A DNA stretch of 64,000 nt, taken from contig WPIO01000001.1 in assembly GCA_009760855.2 (NCBI GenBank), positions 14,849,501 to 14,913,500 of the forward strand, read 5' to 3'. The notes below the pieces were generated by a model, which was not told the DNA's origin, searched no databases, and worked only from the letters and a program-made list of their open reading frames with translations. Every line of letters begins with the position of its first letter. The first letter of the stretch is position 1. The translations under genes and the position numbers were made by a program. The DNA is from Cristatella mucedo (taxonomy: Eukaryota > Bryozoa > Phylactolaemata > Cristatellidae). Positions 55,897-64,000 of the stretch are shown piece by piece.

Positions 55897-58800
55897 CTGT
55901 GTGTGTGTGTGTCTGTGTGTGTCTGTGTGTGTGTGTCTGTGTGTGCATCTGTGTGTGTGTGCATTTGTGTGTGTGTGTAATATTGGAAGTTGCTACTTTT
56001 CAGCATTCATTAGTAAAAACCGAAGAACATTCATGTTTTATGTCTGTATTTTGTCTTATCCTCATATCCCAAGTAAGGTGTAGACTTTTGGGGTAGCCCT
56101 TCATGTCATGTACCAAAATTTTCTCAATAAATGAACTTTCAGCATGCATGGCAAGTCCATAGCAATTGTGTGGTTACTAAAGGCCGATTTGAGAAACAAG
56201 ACAGAGAATGCTATTGCCCGCACAATGTTTTGGCAGCTTTGAGACCGCAGCTGCTGCATCAAGTCTTGCCTGCAAGTTAAACTACCATTGTGCACTTGAA
56301 GTTGCGCAAGCAGATTTTATTCTAGTTTACAAACTGTGCATTGTTTGGAGTTGATCGGTTAAACCATTGGCAAACCGTGTCAAGCATGCCGTTGGTACCG
56401 TGCCGAGGGGGCAAGATGGCCAAGTGACTCAACAGCTGGCCTGCCGACTGCCCTGCTCCTTGGTCTTGCCATAGAATGTTTGTCTTTTCAGCTATGCACG
56501 TTACACAGGTTTTTTAGTTAGCAGTTAGAAAAACATTGCTTGTTGATTGGGGAAATATGCACTTTGTCATTGTTCTTTTAGGAAATCTTGTTATCACTGC
56601 GTAAAGTTCCTGCATCCCTCACACGCCCAGACTGCTTATCAAAAGAATTTGATTCTTCTGATGGATTTTGGGATCCCGATAAGTGGCACAAAGCGCAATC
56701 AGGCAGCGCCACACCACAGCAGCGACCAAGCACCGGAAGTGATGTGCCAAAGGGAGTCCCACCTAGATTTAAAGGTAATTAGCCAGTGACTGTGCTGGTG
56801 TCACATTTGGCAGATCTTGCATCATGGAGTTGCCTTTCGGTTGCTATGCATTTGGTCAGTTTCCTACATACTATCTTGTTTGCTGCCTTTGTGTTAGTCC
56901 ACAACGAATGATGTAGTCATGATTAACATTGTGTTAGCTTACGGTTTCATTAGGGCCCCTGTGTACATGTTTCGGCTGTTAATGCTTAAGGGGTAATGTC
57001 AGGAAAATACTTATAAAATTGGCCAGACAATCGAATATATGTTTAAGCTACCCCTGAAAAAACAAACACGTTGGAAAATAGGATTGGAAGTTCTGACAAC
57101 TTCCACATACAAGAGAAAATGAATATGCAAACCATGTCTAAACGGGAAGCAAAATATCTACAAGTAAAAGTGTACCGATCTCTTAATCACATGCTACTTG
57201 CATTCCAATTTGTTGAACCTTGATAAATCGATGTACATGTATGAAGCTTGTGGAGGTGCATTCTTGGGACTTTATACAGCTTCATTTTCAGTGTATCTTG
57301 GTGCCTTTTAAATTTTCTAACTCGGCTAATACTGCACTGCACCTATAGAAGTGAAATTCGAAATGTTCAGCTCTGCTTATACGAAAACATTATCGAACAA
57401 TTTATGATTTTGGTTGGATAAGCTTTGCCCTTGGGATTGCATTTCTACACATTTCTCTTTTTAAATGTACCATCGACAAAAATGGATTTTTGACTTGTTT
57501 CGCCCGTCTAATCGCCCTTCGACCCATGCTCCTATGGTAGGAGTTATGGACCTATCCCTTGTTCAATAGTGCTGTAGGCAGGTACATTGGTTCTGGAAGT
57601 TATTGTACAACTGTAGTCTTAAGCCTGCCTCCATCGTTAAAATCCAATGCTCGGCTGTGCCCCTATGAATCATTGTATCAGCTCTTTGCTGCTAGGCTCC
57701 ACCACTGCTATTTGTATGCTTTATTTTTCAAGTTGGCACCTGCCATTGTGCCTACAGCTTTCTAGCCTGCTCATGCTACCATGAGAGACTTGGCCATGGT
57801 CATTGCAGCTGTAAATAAAAAGGCTTCGTGGTAAGAAATTTCACATCGAGCGGCCCTTCCACCATGAGCAGGTGGTAGAGATCAGAGATGAAAAACGAAC
57901 TGCACAAGGATAATACTGCACTGAGTGTAGCATAGCTGCATAATTTCAAGTGGTCGAACGGTAAAAGATAATTAGAGCTGGGTGTTAGAAATGACAACCG
58001 AGGTTGTGTTTGGCGACGAAATTGACCAGAGGAAGAGTATCTGTAGCAAAAAGAAGGGGCCCTCAGACCGAATCCTGAGGAACCCCCCTCACTTGCAGAG
58101 CTTCCCAGACGACCCACAGCCATTTTCATCTACACCCTGATATATCTCTCTGAGATAGGACCAAACCCAGTCTAATACTGTGCTAGTAATATCTATCAAA
58201 GTTCTTACGCTGACCCACAAGGCCTGCCACGGCTTGGCCCCTTTGTACCTAGCTGAACTGCTGCATCAGTTTCAGCCTCTTCGGCCCTCAGGTCCTGTGT
58301 GGACAATAAATGAGCTGTTCCATTCCTCCGCTTTAAGACCGTTGGCGACAGAAGCTTTAGCTCTGCAGGTCCTAGACTGTGGAACTCGCTTCCACAATTC
58401 TTACGCAACGACAACTACTCTGCTAGTGCCCACTATGGCTCATCCTTCTCAGCAGTCCTGAGCTGCTACTTCCATGCTACTCGCTACCTCAACTGCTCTC
58501 CTGACTCTGCTATGCTTCCCACTTTCTCTTTAATGCGTGAGACGAAGTCTGTTGGCTACCGAATGCGTACCGAAAGCCGCTTAGGCTGTGGGTGCGCTCA
58601 AAACTCTCCTGCATAACACCCACGTGGTCTTTATGACTTTGGAGTTACAGACGAGATACATTACATTACATCTAGTAGTGTCGTGTTGCGATCCTGAAGG
58701 ATCTGGTCGTCACTAGTGTCAAATACTGTTGATAGATGTAGGAGAACTAGCAGAGGCCCTAATAAAAAGAAAATATTTGTATAGTGCCCCAAGGGAACTA

Positions 58801-61800
58801 AGTCTCTATATAGGTGCTTCACATATACCGAGGGGCTCAGGTCCACGACCTCGGAGGTCAAAGGCAAGCACCTTACACCGGTCAGCGTTTTTCAGAAGTT
58901 TATTGTAAATCCAAATCAGAGAAGTTACTGTGTAATGGTTAGCTCTAAATCTCATGTGAAACTTGATAGCACGATCTGATGAATTGATGTAATCGCTTAT
59001 TTGCTTTGTCACAATTTGTTCAAGTGTCTTGGATAAGAGTGACACATGACACACAGAAAACTGCATGAAATTATTTAATTTTTATGACCTAAGGTATGCG
59101 TTTTAATCAGTGGCCTGACAAGTGCTGTTTTCAAGGGAATGGGACTCTACCTGTAATCAAGGACACCAGGCAACTTACAAATACCAGACACTTAGCACTT
59201 ATAAGTATCTGGCTTTTATCTGAGGTGTTTGTTTTTACTTTACTCAAATGTTTACACCTGTGTCTAACTGTTATACCTGGGGTATGAGTGCCATGTACAG
59301 GTTTTTATCACTGTAGTTACCCTAGCATACGATATGCATTCGTTGCTATTATAGAAACTGCTTTCAGTGGTCGTGGTTTTAAGTCCTGCTAACAGCAAGG
59401 CATAGCTCTACAGGTATCCTTCTTTCTGCTTAGTGCTATTATTTCCCCTTACATTTGTAGGGGCATGGATATAGCCAGGAACCGTTAAGGGTTGAACTTT
59501 ACAAGTGCTTATCCTTTCCCTGACTGGTTTGGCCCAGTGGTTAAGGTGCTCACCTCGAACCAAGGTCAACGTGAATGTATTTGATAAATAAGGTTGTGGA
59601 CTCGAGCCCTATGACTGTATGTGAAGCACCTGAATAGAGATTAAGTTCTCTTAAGGGGATATACAATTTAATTATATATATTTTTTCATATTACCTTACC
59701 CAATACAGCCAATCGTACCTACTACCCGGCTTCGGGCAGCCCTTCCCACTACACCCCAGCCAACAGGTGTTACAACACTTTATATGTGTCATAGAAACGA
59801 TGATGCTTTAAACATGGAACATTTTGGCTGAACTCCCCCAACCAGATTTCCAGCCATATTATTTCATTGCTGTTGAGTAATCGGTTGTGAGCTTAGTATA
59901 CACATCGAGTGCATACTATTCTTGCTCATACTTAGTGACAGCTGTGTGACTGTCAGCAAGACTACGTTTCTTACTAGGAATTTACTGGTGTGGCTTGTAA
60001 CCATATTGCTGTCCTGCGCATTAATGCTCTCTTTGTGATTGTATTATTGTCCTTGGGATTTTTTGCCGTGCTATATGAACGGCAGCTCCTGTTTATCTGC
60101 ATATGTATCGAATTCAGTCTTGTGAGATGTCATCGTGCGTATCTGTACATCGATCTATGTTGCCTTATTTTTCTGTAGGGGATGAAGATAGTAATATAGT
60201 GCTTGGTCCACAGCGGCGTAGCTTTGGACTTGGCTGCCACGTTGCACTGGTCGCAAAGGAGCCGGCTGATCGAGGAAAGCAGAATGGCTTTTCTGCTGCT
60301 GACAGGTATTAGACACTGCTGTCCGTCGATTCTGCTCTATCACATCTGACTAAAAATAGTGGTGTAACCAGGCATTTCACACCACCTTGCATTAACAGGA
60401 AATTTGCATTATTTTGGCTGCATGTACACATGCATATGTATACTCAATGATTTTACGTCCTTGTAGCCTTAGACTTGCTATCAATTCGAAAAGATTGTAT
60501 TGCCACATTAGTGTTGAGGTCACCGCAATGTATCTGTTGATCAATCTTTTTGTAAAGGAGCAATGGTAACAAATGATGAATTCCTTCACCTCGATTGACT
60601 TGCAAGGTGCAGCGACATAGCCTAGCCCCATAGGCTAGATCGGCTGAGCGGCTGCAGCCCTATCCCCCTTCGTGGAAATCAGAGACTTGGCACGTGGCCA
60701 GGTGGCAGGTGCTCTCAGTGGGGCGTGGTAACTGCTTGCAGGTAGAACTTGTGGTTGGAGGCCCTGTTTAGTCAATGCCGAAATACAAAGGAGTGTGTGA
60801 CGAAAATGGTAAGAATAATCATCAAATAATTTCTGTTTTGGGACAACTTGGTGCAGAGAAAGTAGCACTGCATTAGCAACGGTGCCATTCAATATCAGAC
60901 ATTGCTAATGAGGAAGCACAACTCGTCTGTTGCATTTTCACAGTGGCCTTCAAGCTCAAGCCAGGCTGGCATAATTAGTATTAACACGGTATAAATCTCA
61001 AGAGCCAAGCCTAGCCAACCCAATCAAGTTTGTGTGCATCTTATCGTAGAGAACCGACCAAGCTGAACTCGATGCACGAATGTTGTAAATACAGTCGTCC
61101 CTCGCCTTGTTCTCGCTTCGACTTTGGCGGCTTCACTCTATCGTGATTTTCAAATATATTCATTAAAAAGTTGAAATAATGAATATAATTGAAATAGTTA
61201 AAAAGAAACAGCACGCTCGGTTGTCTGTCAGTTATTCATCCACGTATTACAATTAAAATTAAAATCACTGTACTTATGGGCTGTAGGCCTATGTATTTGA
61301 GCACACCTGAAAATCCGTCAATGCACAATGTACAGCTGCTCGACCACTCCTTGTGTGTGGGCAAGAACTTGTTTCCAAAAAAATCGGTTGTGGTGAAATC
61401 AAGCCAATTAGAGCTGCTGCTCACTGATTGGCTATCCTATCTTCCAAATGTACAAAATAATGTACAGTTAGAATAATATGATATTTGTAGCTCCTAATAT
61501 GTTTTATTTTCTCTTATTTCGTCCAATATATTGGGTAATACGAGTTTAATGGTGACAAAGGGGGGTGTTATTTCATGTCCAGAGGGCTCTAATAATGTTA
61601 AAAAGAGTATGGAACTGATGAACCACGATAAACGAAGGATGATTGTACTCTCTATTTACCCTAAATGTAATACAAATGTGTCTACTTGCGTAAGAACTTC
61701 TGTAGTTCTGCCGTGCAGTAAGACCAAATGTCCATGTTTGTTCGTCTGTCAATGAAAGCAACAACAATGAATATTGGGGATATTTCTTTTGTCGATACAA

Positions 61801-63297
61801 TCTCGGTACATTTTTTGTGAAGAGTGATACAAAATACTACGATGACGTTGCATCTCCCCAACTTTCAGATCCCGTTTCATCCTACTGATATCACCAATTT
61901 ACCTTATTGTGTAATCTGCCTTCTTTTACTTAACATGGCATGTGTGCATTATATTAGACTATTACTCCCAGTCCAGGAAAGATACACTTTTATTCATACT
62001 TATCAGTGTTAACATTATGATACATTTGCATATCGTTTATAGATTTAACAAGGTAACTCTTTCAGTTATATTCGCAGGTAAGGATAAATTACTTTGACCC
62101 TATATGGCCTGATGACGAGTTTTTAGTACACTATTCAGGTTGTCATTTTGTCCAAATGCCACACAGGCATTCTAGTTCAGCCGGTTATGGTTAGTGAGTA
62201 ACCACATGTTTAAAGGTCTGAGTTCGCAACCTCTGTTGTAAAGCGACTGGACAGAGATTAAGTTCTCTTTAGTTGCTATGTAAAAGAAATATTATTATTA
62301 TTATTATTTTGCCGTACGCAGTTATATTTGCGCAGGCTCTCTTCCCAGTGATAGGTGCCAGCTAGCAAATAAATAGTGACTTCTGTTTATGGGCCGTAGG
62401 TACGTTCAGAATTATATAGGATAGTTATAGCTTTGCCAAGTTGGGATACTAGAACAAAATATAAGGTTTGTACATTTGTTAGCAGCGAGTTCCACAATCC
62501 TGAAATCATGAAGTCATACATTACCTAGGCGGCATGCAGCCAATGTCAAGTTTCGGCACTCCCACTGTTCATTACCTCTTTTATTTAGGATGACTAAAAC
62601 AATGCGATTTTTTAATCCATAAAGAATGGTTTGAACCTTTCGGCAGACTTTCATTTTTTTCATATTTGCTAATGTAATCATGGAATGCTCCATATTTAGA
62701 TTAGCTGCTGTGCTCTCACAACCCCCATGTAAAAGCAGGAGCAGACCTTAACTACTTTCTTTTGTTCACTTGGCATAAAAGTATGAGCATTCACAAAATG
62801 CCAACGGCCGATTTAGTTGTCAAGCCTCCAAGTAGATTATCCACTATTGTGCCTGAATTAAGCTGCCCTTTTTACCCTAATTCTATGGGTGCTTGAAGTG
62901 TACTAGTGTGTATTATTTTAATTTTATTTATTACTCTGTCAAATTATTTGGTCAACTAGTTACTGCCTCTAAACCAGATTTAAATTAATCTGATTAAAAT
63001 AAACTATCTAGTATGTGGCTTTTGGTTTTAGCAAAGACCAGAGATTCCAGTTGAGTGATTCTGCCGGCCGAGAACAAGGCCTGCGTTTAGAAAAAAGGAA
63101 TGATCTTCGAAAAGCCATAGGCAGTGGTCGCTTGCAGCAGCTACCAAACTACGACCACAGAGGCGGTGATGGCACTAAGGTCACAACAGGTCATCGGGCA
63201 GATCTGGAGCCCACTTGGAGGCGTGATGATTCGAGCCCCTTGTTTAATAGGGCGGCCGGAGATAATGCCAAGCATTCTGGTAACAGCAAAGCCCCAG
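53853..63297 (+). CDS. EIF4ENIF1: 4E-T / EIF4ENIF1 homologue, 5' part (4 coding exons, runs off window)
   Basis: Exons 53853-53951, 56582-56774, 60179-60305 and 63032-63297 join in phase (0, 1, 2, then 1) into 228 residues plus one base; later exons lie past the right edge. Diagnostic matches to animal 4E-T: YEKEILL (31-37), a YxxxxL-hydrophobic eIF4E-binding motif; RPDCLSKEFDSSDGFWDPDK then WH (48-69), close to vertebrate RPSCLSEKYDSDGVWDPEKWH; and VLGPQRRSFGLGCHV (106-120), close to VLSPQRRSFGGGCHV. 4E-T is a nucleocytoplasmic shuttling, P-body protein that binds eIF4E and represses translation. The third and fourth exons are less conserved, basic and Ser/Gly-rich. An AG acceptor (TTTTCTAG, ending at 53841) lies just before the ATG, so a non-coding first exon probably lies upstream. 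Confidence 0.9.
54355..54462 (+). mobile_element. LINE A tail fragment
   Basis: ACCATTCGATCATGCTTCCT, AAATATAAAGTGCCTAGAAA, TTCTCTGAGGGTGCTATGCA. In 4E-T intron 1. Confidence 0.85.
54463..55526. other. 4E-T intron 1, nothing recognised
   Basis: Opposed short frames near 54951-55258 only. Confidence 0.5.
55528..55549. repeat. (TA)n microsatellite
   Basis: About 11 TA units. Confidence 0.95.
55555..55866 (+). mobile_element. SINE II-like head joined to LINE A 3' region
   Basis: GTTTTGCCTTGGGGTTAATG, GACCCAGGCCGTGGGCTGGA, then GATAGAGACTCAAGTTTTC, followed by LINE A 3' UTR GCATGCTGCCACTAACCATA and a second tail CAAATGTGAAGTGCCC. Confidence 0.65.
55868..55979. repeat. (TG)n microsatellite with interruptions
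   Basis: TG units broken by TC, CA and TT variants. Confidence 0.97.
55980..56581. other. 4E-T intron 1, nothing recognised
   Basis: No repeat family assigned. Confidence 0.5.
56582..56774 (+). CDS. EIF4ENIF1: 4E-T coding exon 2 (conserved WDPDKWH block)
   Basis: Starts after TTCTTTTAG and codes EILLSLRKVPASLTRPDCLS, then KEFDSSDGFWDPDKWH, then a Gln/Ser/Pro-rich stretch ending PPRFK plus one base of Gly98. The donor GTAATT starts at 56775. This is the strongest 4E-T signature in the window. Confidence 0.92.
56775..57799. other. 4E-T intron 2, nothing firm
   Basis: A 68-codon plus frame at 57559-57765 (YQLFAARLHHC) might be LINE-like; not supported enough to call. Confidence 0.4.
58191..58674 (+). 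mobile_element. LINE B 3' end inserted in the old LINE, with ATCTA target duplication
   Basis: Codes LTHKACHGLAPLYLAELLHQ, then a broken C-terminus with LQVLDCGTRFHN, and ends GAGATACATTACATTAC. Direct repeat ATCTA at 58191-58195 and 58670-58674. Confidence 0.9.
58765..58885 (-). mobile_element. SINE II inserted in the old LINE
   Basis: ATTTGTATAGTGCCCCAAGG, TAGGTGCTTCACATATACCG, GGTCCACGACCTCGGAGGTC, CAAGCACCTTACACCGG: tail then head, reversed. Confidence 0.85.
59096..59518. other. 4E-T intron 2, nothing recognised
   Basis: Short frames only. Confidence 0.5.
59519..59675 (+). mobile_element. SINE II copy, head and tail clear
   Basis: A-box-like TTGGCCCAGTGG at 59529-59540, B-box-like GTGGACTCGAGCCC at 59596-59609, then TATGTGAAGCACCTGAATAG and AGATTAAGTTCTCTTAAGGG. 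A 25-nt extra piece splits the head. Confidence 0.88.
59676..60178. other. 4E-T intron 2, nothing recognised
   Basis: Ends in the TTTTTCTGTAG acceptor of 4E-T coding exon 3. Confidence 0.5.
60179..60305 (+). CDS. EIF4ENIF1: 4E-T coding exon 3 (PQRRSF block)
   Basis: Acceptor TTCTGTAG. Codes GDEDSNIVLGPQRRSFGLGC, then HVALVAKEPADRGKQNGFSA and AD, ending in two bases of Ser140. The donor GTATTA starts at 60306. The acidic lead-in before VLGPQRRSF parallels the vertebrate protein. Confidence 0.9.
60306..62174. other. 4E-T intron 3, nothing recognised
   Basis: Several 60-85 codon frames on both strands, none with a known motif. AT-rich around 61140-61260. Confidence 0.5.
62175..62310 (+). mobile_element. 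SINE II copy
   Basis: TTCAGCCGGTTATGGTTAGT, GTCTGAGTTCGCAACCTC, TGTAAAGCGACTGGACAGAG, ATTAAGTTCTCTTTAGTTGC, then (ATT)n. Confidence 0.75.
62311..63031. other. 4E-T intron 3, nothing recognised
   Basis: AT-rich near 62900-63000; ends in the GGTTTTAG acceptor of 4E-T coding exon 4. Confidence 0.5.
63032..63297 (+). CDS. EIF4ENIF1: 4E-T coding exon 4
   Basis: Acceptor GGTTTTAG. Codes SKDQRFQLSDSAGREQGLRL, then EKRNDLRKAIGSGRLQQLPN and a Gly/Asp/Arg-rich stretch with EPTWRRDDSS, ending one base into a Gly codon; donor GTAATA. The RKAIGSGRL piece resembles the vertebrate RRIGSGRI segment, and EPTW may correspond to EPEW near the DDX6-binding region. Both of those equivalences are inferred. Confidence 0.85.
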
Positions 63298-64000
63298 GTA
63301 ATAAATATATTGTATTATCATGGCTGTTCTTTTGCTTTTCTGTGCCATACGTGGTTGATTGCCACTTGAATGTCTGCCCAAGTTTTCGTGGTGCATGCAC
63401 AACTTCTGAGTCTCCCTTGTGTGCATGGCAAGGACAAAAAAAAAGAAGAAATTGTAGGAGCTCCCCTCTTCGGCCCTTATGTTTAGACCATTGTACAGCA
63501 AGCGATATAATTGCCATGTTACAGAATCTCTGTAGGGTATTTGCTGTTTCTTTTCGAATAATGTTGTTGCATATCCTGAATCATAAACCAGTTTTGTTCA
63601 TTCCAGGGATTGATTTTTTTTAATTGAAAATACACCAGATATGCTGTGGATTTTTGTGGTTGCGCCTATTACACGAAACAATGCACTCAAAATTTGTATT
63701 ATTGTCTAAGCAGTATTAACTACCCTTCGCATTCTTACTCAAGTGTATTGGTTCAAATCTAGATATTGCGGCCCACCTAGCTGTCGTAATTGCACCTGCT
63801 ATCATGATCCTTCAAGGCTGTCGTGATTCTACCTGACTATTGTGATCCGACATAAGTGTTGTGGTTCTGTGCATTCTAATTGATCTTGGTCATGATATGC
63901 TTAGGATGGTCTGTATATACATGCCTGGACTTATCTAAGGCCGTTTTATACACTGAATTGTCATGTGTGAGTAATTCTGCAAGCAACTAAAGAAAGGATT
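63298..64000. other. 4E-T intron 4 (partial), nothing recognised
   Basis: The frame of the preceding exon stays open to 63623, but homology and the GTAATA donor argue that this is intron read-through. Confidence 0.5.

Larger units (their letters stand above)
57800..59095 (-). mobile_element. Old LINE RT remnant, host of two nested insertions
   Basis: Reading down from 59066: LLSKTLEQIVTKQISDYI, FRANHYTVTSLIWIYNKLL, [SINE II], VLLHLSTVFDTSDDQIL, [LINE B piece], LDWVWSYL-like stretch, then RGVPQDSV-stop-GPLLFATDTLPL and VAKHNLGCHF near 58000. The RT order is intact once the inserts are skipped. Confidence 0.85.

Noticed and set aside
55759-56096. Cys/Val-rich plus frames and a Thr/His minus frame
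   Set aside because: Translation of the TG microsatellite.
63298-63623. Extension of 4E-T coding exon 4 as coding sequence
   Set aside because: The text after the GTAATA donor is hydrophobic and compositionally unlike the exon, and reading through would end the protein without the rest of 4E-T.

Overview
This window looks like nuclear DNA of an invertebrate animal. It carries two conserved animal genes split by GT-AG introns, set in sequence full of old LINEs, tRNA-derived SINEs, Ty3/Gypsy and Tc1/mariner remnants and microsatellites. I cannot name the species. Almost all long open frames outside the two genes and the transposon remnants look like chance.

Gene 1 is a complete DRG1 (developmentally regulated GTP-binding protein 1) on the minus strand, 42270 down to 19938. 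Its nine exons join in phase into a 366-residue GTPase with all G motifs and a C-terminal TGS region. The introns (about 21 kb) are packed with mobile elements. Gene 2 is the 5' part of a 4E-T (EIF4ENIF1) homologue on the plus strand, with four coding exons from 53853 to 63297; it runs off the right edge. Its eIF4E-binding motif is assembled across the first coding intron. The two genes are divergent, 11.6 kb apart. From memory, DRG1 and EIF4ENIF1 are also neighbours in human, so this looks like old conserved linkage with altered relative orientation. Both act in translation: DRG1 is a ribosome-associated GTPase, and 4E-T is an eIF4E-binding repressor and P-body factor.

Layout. 1-9 kb: no convincing gene; a 21-bp perfect hairpin abutting a ~350-bp CT array, a CpG-rich block (about 4.96-5.72 kb), a SINE inside a 39-bp direct repeat, and a LINE remnant. 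9.6-11.7 kb: a decayed collagen/EGF-domain gene. 13.6-15.64 kb: a Ty3/Gypsy integrase remnant and its 3' LTR, split by a LINE fragment. 16.2-19.2 kb: a decayed CR1/L2-type LINE (called LINE A here). 19.8-42.3 kb: DRG1, with a mariner pseudogene, SINEs, LINE pieces and a 1.74-kb two-LTR element in its introns. 42.3-53.8 kb: intergenic, with the best LINE A copy (44.6-47.2 kb) and a second LINE type (LINE B, minus strand, 50.7-52.2 kb). 53.85-64 kb: 4E-T, with nested LINE/LINE/SINE insertions in its second coding intron.

Repeat families. LINE A ends in a GC-stemmed 3' tail plus (ATT)n. LINE B ends in ATTAC repeats. SINE I has a tRNA-like head and ends near TTGAATCAGC. SINE II has a tRNA-like head fused to a LINE A-type tail, which implies LINE A machinery mobilised it. 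I assigned families by eye, with no database search.
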